Positions 61,908 through 64,000 of a stretch of 64,000 nucleotides of DNA are shown in pieces (within the stretch, counting starts at the first letter, position 1; every line of letters begins with the position of its first letter). The translations under genes were made by a program, and so were the position numbers. Location of the stretch: the NCBI GenBank assembly GCA_965601955.1, contig OZ271855.1, forward strand, positions 3,224,001 through 3,288,000, in the 5' to 3' direction. The notes under the pieces were generated by a model. That model did no database searches. It had not been told where the DNA came from and saw only the letters and a program-made list of their open reading frames with translations. The stretch is from RHLJ01 sp965601955. Its GTDB lineage: Bacteria; Bacteroidota; Rhodothermia; Balneolales; Balneolaceae.

Positions 61908-64000
61908 ATGGATTCTTTTTATTTAGAAAAAGCAATCGAACACTGGAAAAGAGAGCTGCTTAAATATCAAGAGCTGGAACCTGGAACCATTGAAGAACTA
62001 GAAAATCATTTAAGAGATTCGATTGATCATCATATTGAACTTGGATCTACACAGGAGGAGGCTTTTAATATAGCTGTAGATAAAATCGCAGAAGGGTTTC
62101 AAGATGCTATCCAGGAGCTTAGATATACAAGTGCAAATATGGAACCTAAACCAAAATGGAGATCTTCCTGGTGGATTCCTGCCTTGTTGCCCAATATTCT
62201 GAAAGTTCTTCTAAGAAACTTTAAACGCCAACCTGGCTACTCTTTTATCAACATCTCTGGCTTAGCGATTGGGATGGCTTCAGCAATTCTCGTACTGTTT
62301 TATGTTAAACAGGAGCTCTCTTTTGATAATTTTCATACTGACTCAGAAGATATCTATCGAGTTGTAAAAACAAGGTCGAATAGTAATGGGGAATTCAAAT
62401 CGGCCCGTTCTCAGGTTCCAATGGGACCTGCTATTGAGGAGAACTTCCCTGAGATAGAAAGTGCAGTTCGTTTTTGGAAAGCATTTCAACCAGTGGTGGG
62501 TTTTGAAGGAGATTACTTCAACGAGGATGGATTCTATTTTACTGATAGCAAGGTGTTTGATCTATTCACTTTTGAAATGGTAAATGGGAACCCGAATAGA
62601 GCCTTATCTTCACCGGGAACGGTGGTTATTACTGAGTCGACAGCTAAAAAGTATTTCGGGAACCAAAATCCGATTGGAGAATTACTTTCGTTTAGGGGAT
62701 TTCCTGAAGATTCTCTCGAGCTTACCGTAACTGGGGTTATAAAGGATTTGCCTGCCAATACTCACTTTAAATTCGACTTTTTGGCTTCCGCTTTGAATCT
62801 CGAAACGGAAAAAGATAATTGGGGTTCTCATAAGTCGATTTGGCTATATGTCTCTTTGGTTGAGAATACTGATATAGCTTCTTTGGAAAGAAAACTTGGT
62901 CCTTTTGTGGATGAACAAGCTGGAACAGACCCAGACTCCGAGTTTAAAACCAGGGTACATTTAGAGCCACTATCTTCTATTCATTTATACTCTGAATTTG
63001 AAGGTGGTTTTAAACCAAATGGCGCCATCTCCTATATCTATTTATTCTCTTCTCTAGCCATTATCCTATTAATTATTGGCTGTATTAATTTCATCAATCT
63101 TGCAACAGCAAATGGATTTGGAAGAGCGAAAGAAATAGGAATCCGAAAAGCCAATGGTTCTTTGCAAAGTCATATAGTGTTTCAATTCCTGGGAGAAACA
63201 CTTTTGATGACTTCTATTGCAGGTGCTATCGGACTCTTTTTAGGTAGAACGTTCGCTCCTTTTTTTAATAGGATTGGTGGCATCAATATCCAATTTGAAC
63301 GCTTACTCGAACCAGGTATACTACTCTCGATTTTGATGCTGATACTAACCGTAACGATATTAGCTGGTTCTTACCCGGCGATTTTCTTATCGAGATTTAA
63401 ACCCATATCTATTTTTAAAAGCGGGCCAACTACTTCTAAAAAAACCGCTCTTTTGCGTAGAATTCTGGTTGTTTTTCAATTCACCATTTCGATTGTACTC
63501 ATCATTGGTACTACTGTGATGTACAAACAGCTTTCGTTCATTCAGAACAAAAACCTGGGCTTTGAGAAAGAGCATATCCTGGTTGTTCCTTATCCCGAAA
63601 ACGAAGCGACTTTTGTTGAAAGCATCAAATCTCAACCTGGTATTCTGGATTATACCATTTCAAAAAGGGTACCAGTAAATGATATTAATTATGACAGCAG
63701 AACCTTCAGGATTCCTGATCAAGATGTATTAAAAAGATTCCAGAACTATGTAGCAGATGAGTTTTTTCTTAGTACCTATGGGATGGAGTTAAAAGCAGGA
63801 AGAAACTTCAACCCAGACATCGCTTCTGATCGTGATAATCTTATAATTAATGAAAGTGCTGTTAGAGAATTAGGATGGGGCACTCCTGAAAATGCCTTGA
63901 ACAAATCTCTTGAATGGAATAGAAATTCAAATGGGGTTGTAATTGGTGTAGTGGCTGATTTTCATAGTACCTCACTTTATGAAGTTGTGGATCCATTAGT
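61908..64000 (+). CDS. MacB/FtsX-like ABC transporter permease, 3'-truncated by the window
   Basis: The coding frame starts at ATG 61908 and is open to the end (about 697 codons visible). An N-terminal permease-prefix region (about 1-85, YLEKAIEHWKRELLK, TQEEAFNIAVDKIAEGF) is followed by the first transmembrane helix (FINISGLAIGMASAILVLFYV), a large periplasmic MacB-PCD domain (ELSFDNFHTDSEDIYRVVK ... VVITESTAKKYFG), FtsX-type helices near 380-495 and a second FtsX-like repeat (LRRILVVFQFTISIVLIIG). The ATPase is not in the window. An efflux or signalling permease of the padR-regulated type is likely. Confidence 0.9.
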   Translation, partial: MDSFYLEKAIEHWKRELLKYQELEPGTIEELENHLRDSIDHHIELGSTQEEAFNIAVDKIAEGFQDAIQELRYTSANMEPKPKWRSSWWIPALLPNILKVLLRNFKRQPGYSFINISGLAIGMASAILVLFYVKQELSFDNFHTDSEDIYRVVKTRSNSNGEFKSARSQVPMGPAIEENFPEIESAVRFWKAFQPVVGFEGDYFNEDGFYFTDSKVFDLFTFEMVNGNPNRALSSPGTVVITESTAKKYFGNQNPIGELLSFRGFPEDSLELTVTGVIKDLPANTHFKFDFLASALNLETEKDNWGSHKSIWLYVSLVENTDIASLERKLGPFVDEQAGTDPDSEFKTRVHLEPLSSIHLYSEFEGGFKPNGAISYIYLFSSLAIILLIIGCINFINLATANGFGRAKEIGIRKANGSLQSHIVFQFLGETLLMTSIAGAIGLFLGRTFAPFFNRIGGINIQFERLLEPGILLSILMLILTVTILAGSYPAIFLSRFKPISIFKSGPTTSKKTALLRRILVVFQFTISIVLIIGTTVMYKQLSFIQNKNLGFEKEHILVVPYPENEATFVESIKSQPGILDYTISKRVPVNDINYDSRTFRIPDQDVLKRFQNYVADEFFLSTYGMELKAGRNFNPDIASDRDNLIINESAVRELGWGTPENALNKSLEWNRNSNGVVIGVVADFHSTSLYEVVDPL

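Overview
The window looks like chromosomal DNA of a marine-type member of the Bacteroidota/Rhodothermota/Balneolota (FCB) group, most likely Balneolota. Three things point there. Two secreted proteins end in type IX secretion (T9SS) sorting domains containing the NYPNPFNPTT signature. There are many Bacteroidota-style lipoproteins, WG-repeat and DUF3857 proteins. Base composition is moderately AT-rich. Placement below the FCB level is inference. I saw no rRNA, tRNA or CRISPR array.

Layout. 0-2.3 kb: start of a CNNM/GldE-type membrane protein, ssb, and an AI-2E family permease. 2.4-8.4 kb and 15.4-24.6 kb: five large DUF3857/transglutaminase-fold exported proteins, four without the catalytic cysteine. 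8.5-13.9 kb: a DUF1800/DUF1501 exported pair (the second with a Tat signal and a T9SS tail), then two WG-repeat lipoproteins. 14-22.6 kb: a PorV/PorQ-like barrel, pgk, and a 1287-residue secreted repeat protein with a T9SS tail. 24.7-29.97 kb: cysteine desulfurase, LOG-family hydrolase, two small envelope proteins, acyl-CoA ligase and a Fur-family regulator. 30.0-41.2 kb: an accessory island. 41.2-48.6 kb: housekeeping genes (ftsX, an outer-membrane barrel, cinA, pgsA, pgpA, pyrE, miaB). 48.6-52.5 kb: a membrane protein, then a small secreted six-cysteine peptide / beta-propeller lipoprotein / thioredoxin-like operon beside an AraC-type regulator. 52.6-64 kb: rpoN, a DUF3109 protein, an M16 protease, a cupin, phoH, a four-helix-bundle gene inside inverted repeats, an MBL hydrolase, PNP, and a PadR-controlled ABC permease that runs off the end.

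The most interesting stretch is the 30.6-40.4 kb operon. An Rhs/YD-repeat shell stops just before the usual 'YHLKDHxGNxR' segment. That segment and the rest of the Rhs core sit two genes downstream, on a separately exported protein ending in a JAMM-type (HxHP...SxxD) peptidase domain. A TPR protein lies between them and overlaps the toxin gene by 4 nt. A small lipoprotein, a candidate immunity factor, begins 1 nt after the toxin stop. The island abuts a 288-bp orphan copy of the 3' end of ftsX that differs from the intact gene at 12 positions, all synonymous, which I read as a recombination scar from a related genome.

Other signals: two arrays of tandem hairpins (27.28-27.42 and 30.44-30.57 kb), two families of intergenic palindromic repeats, an 8-copy 13-bp tandem repeat that overlaps the end of the araC-like gene, paired TACCTAA-N5-TTAGGTA operators before padR, and a phoH with no canonical start codon for its conserved N-terminus.
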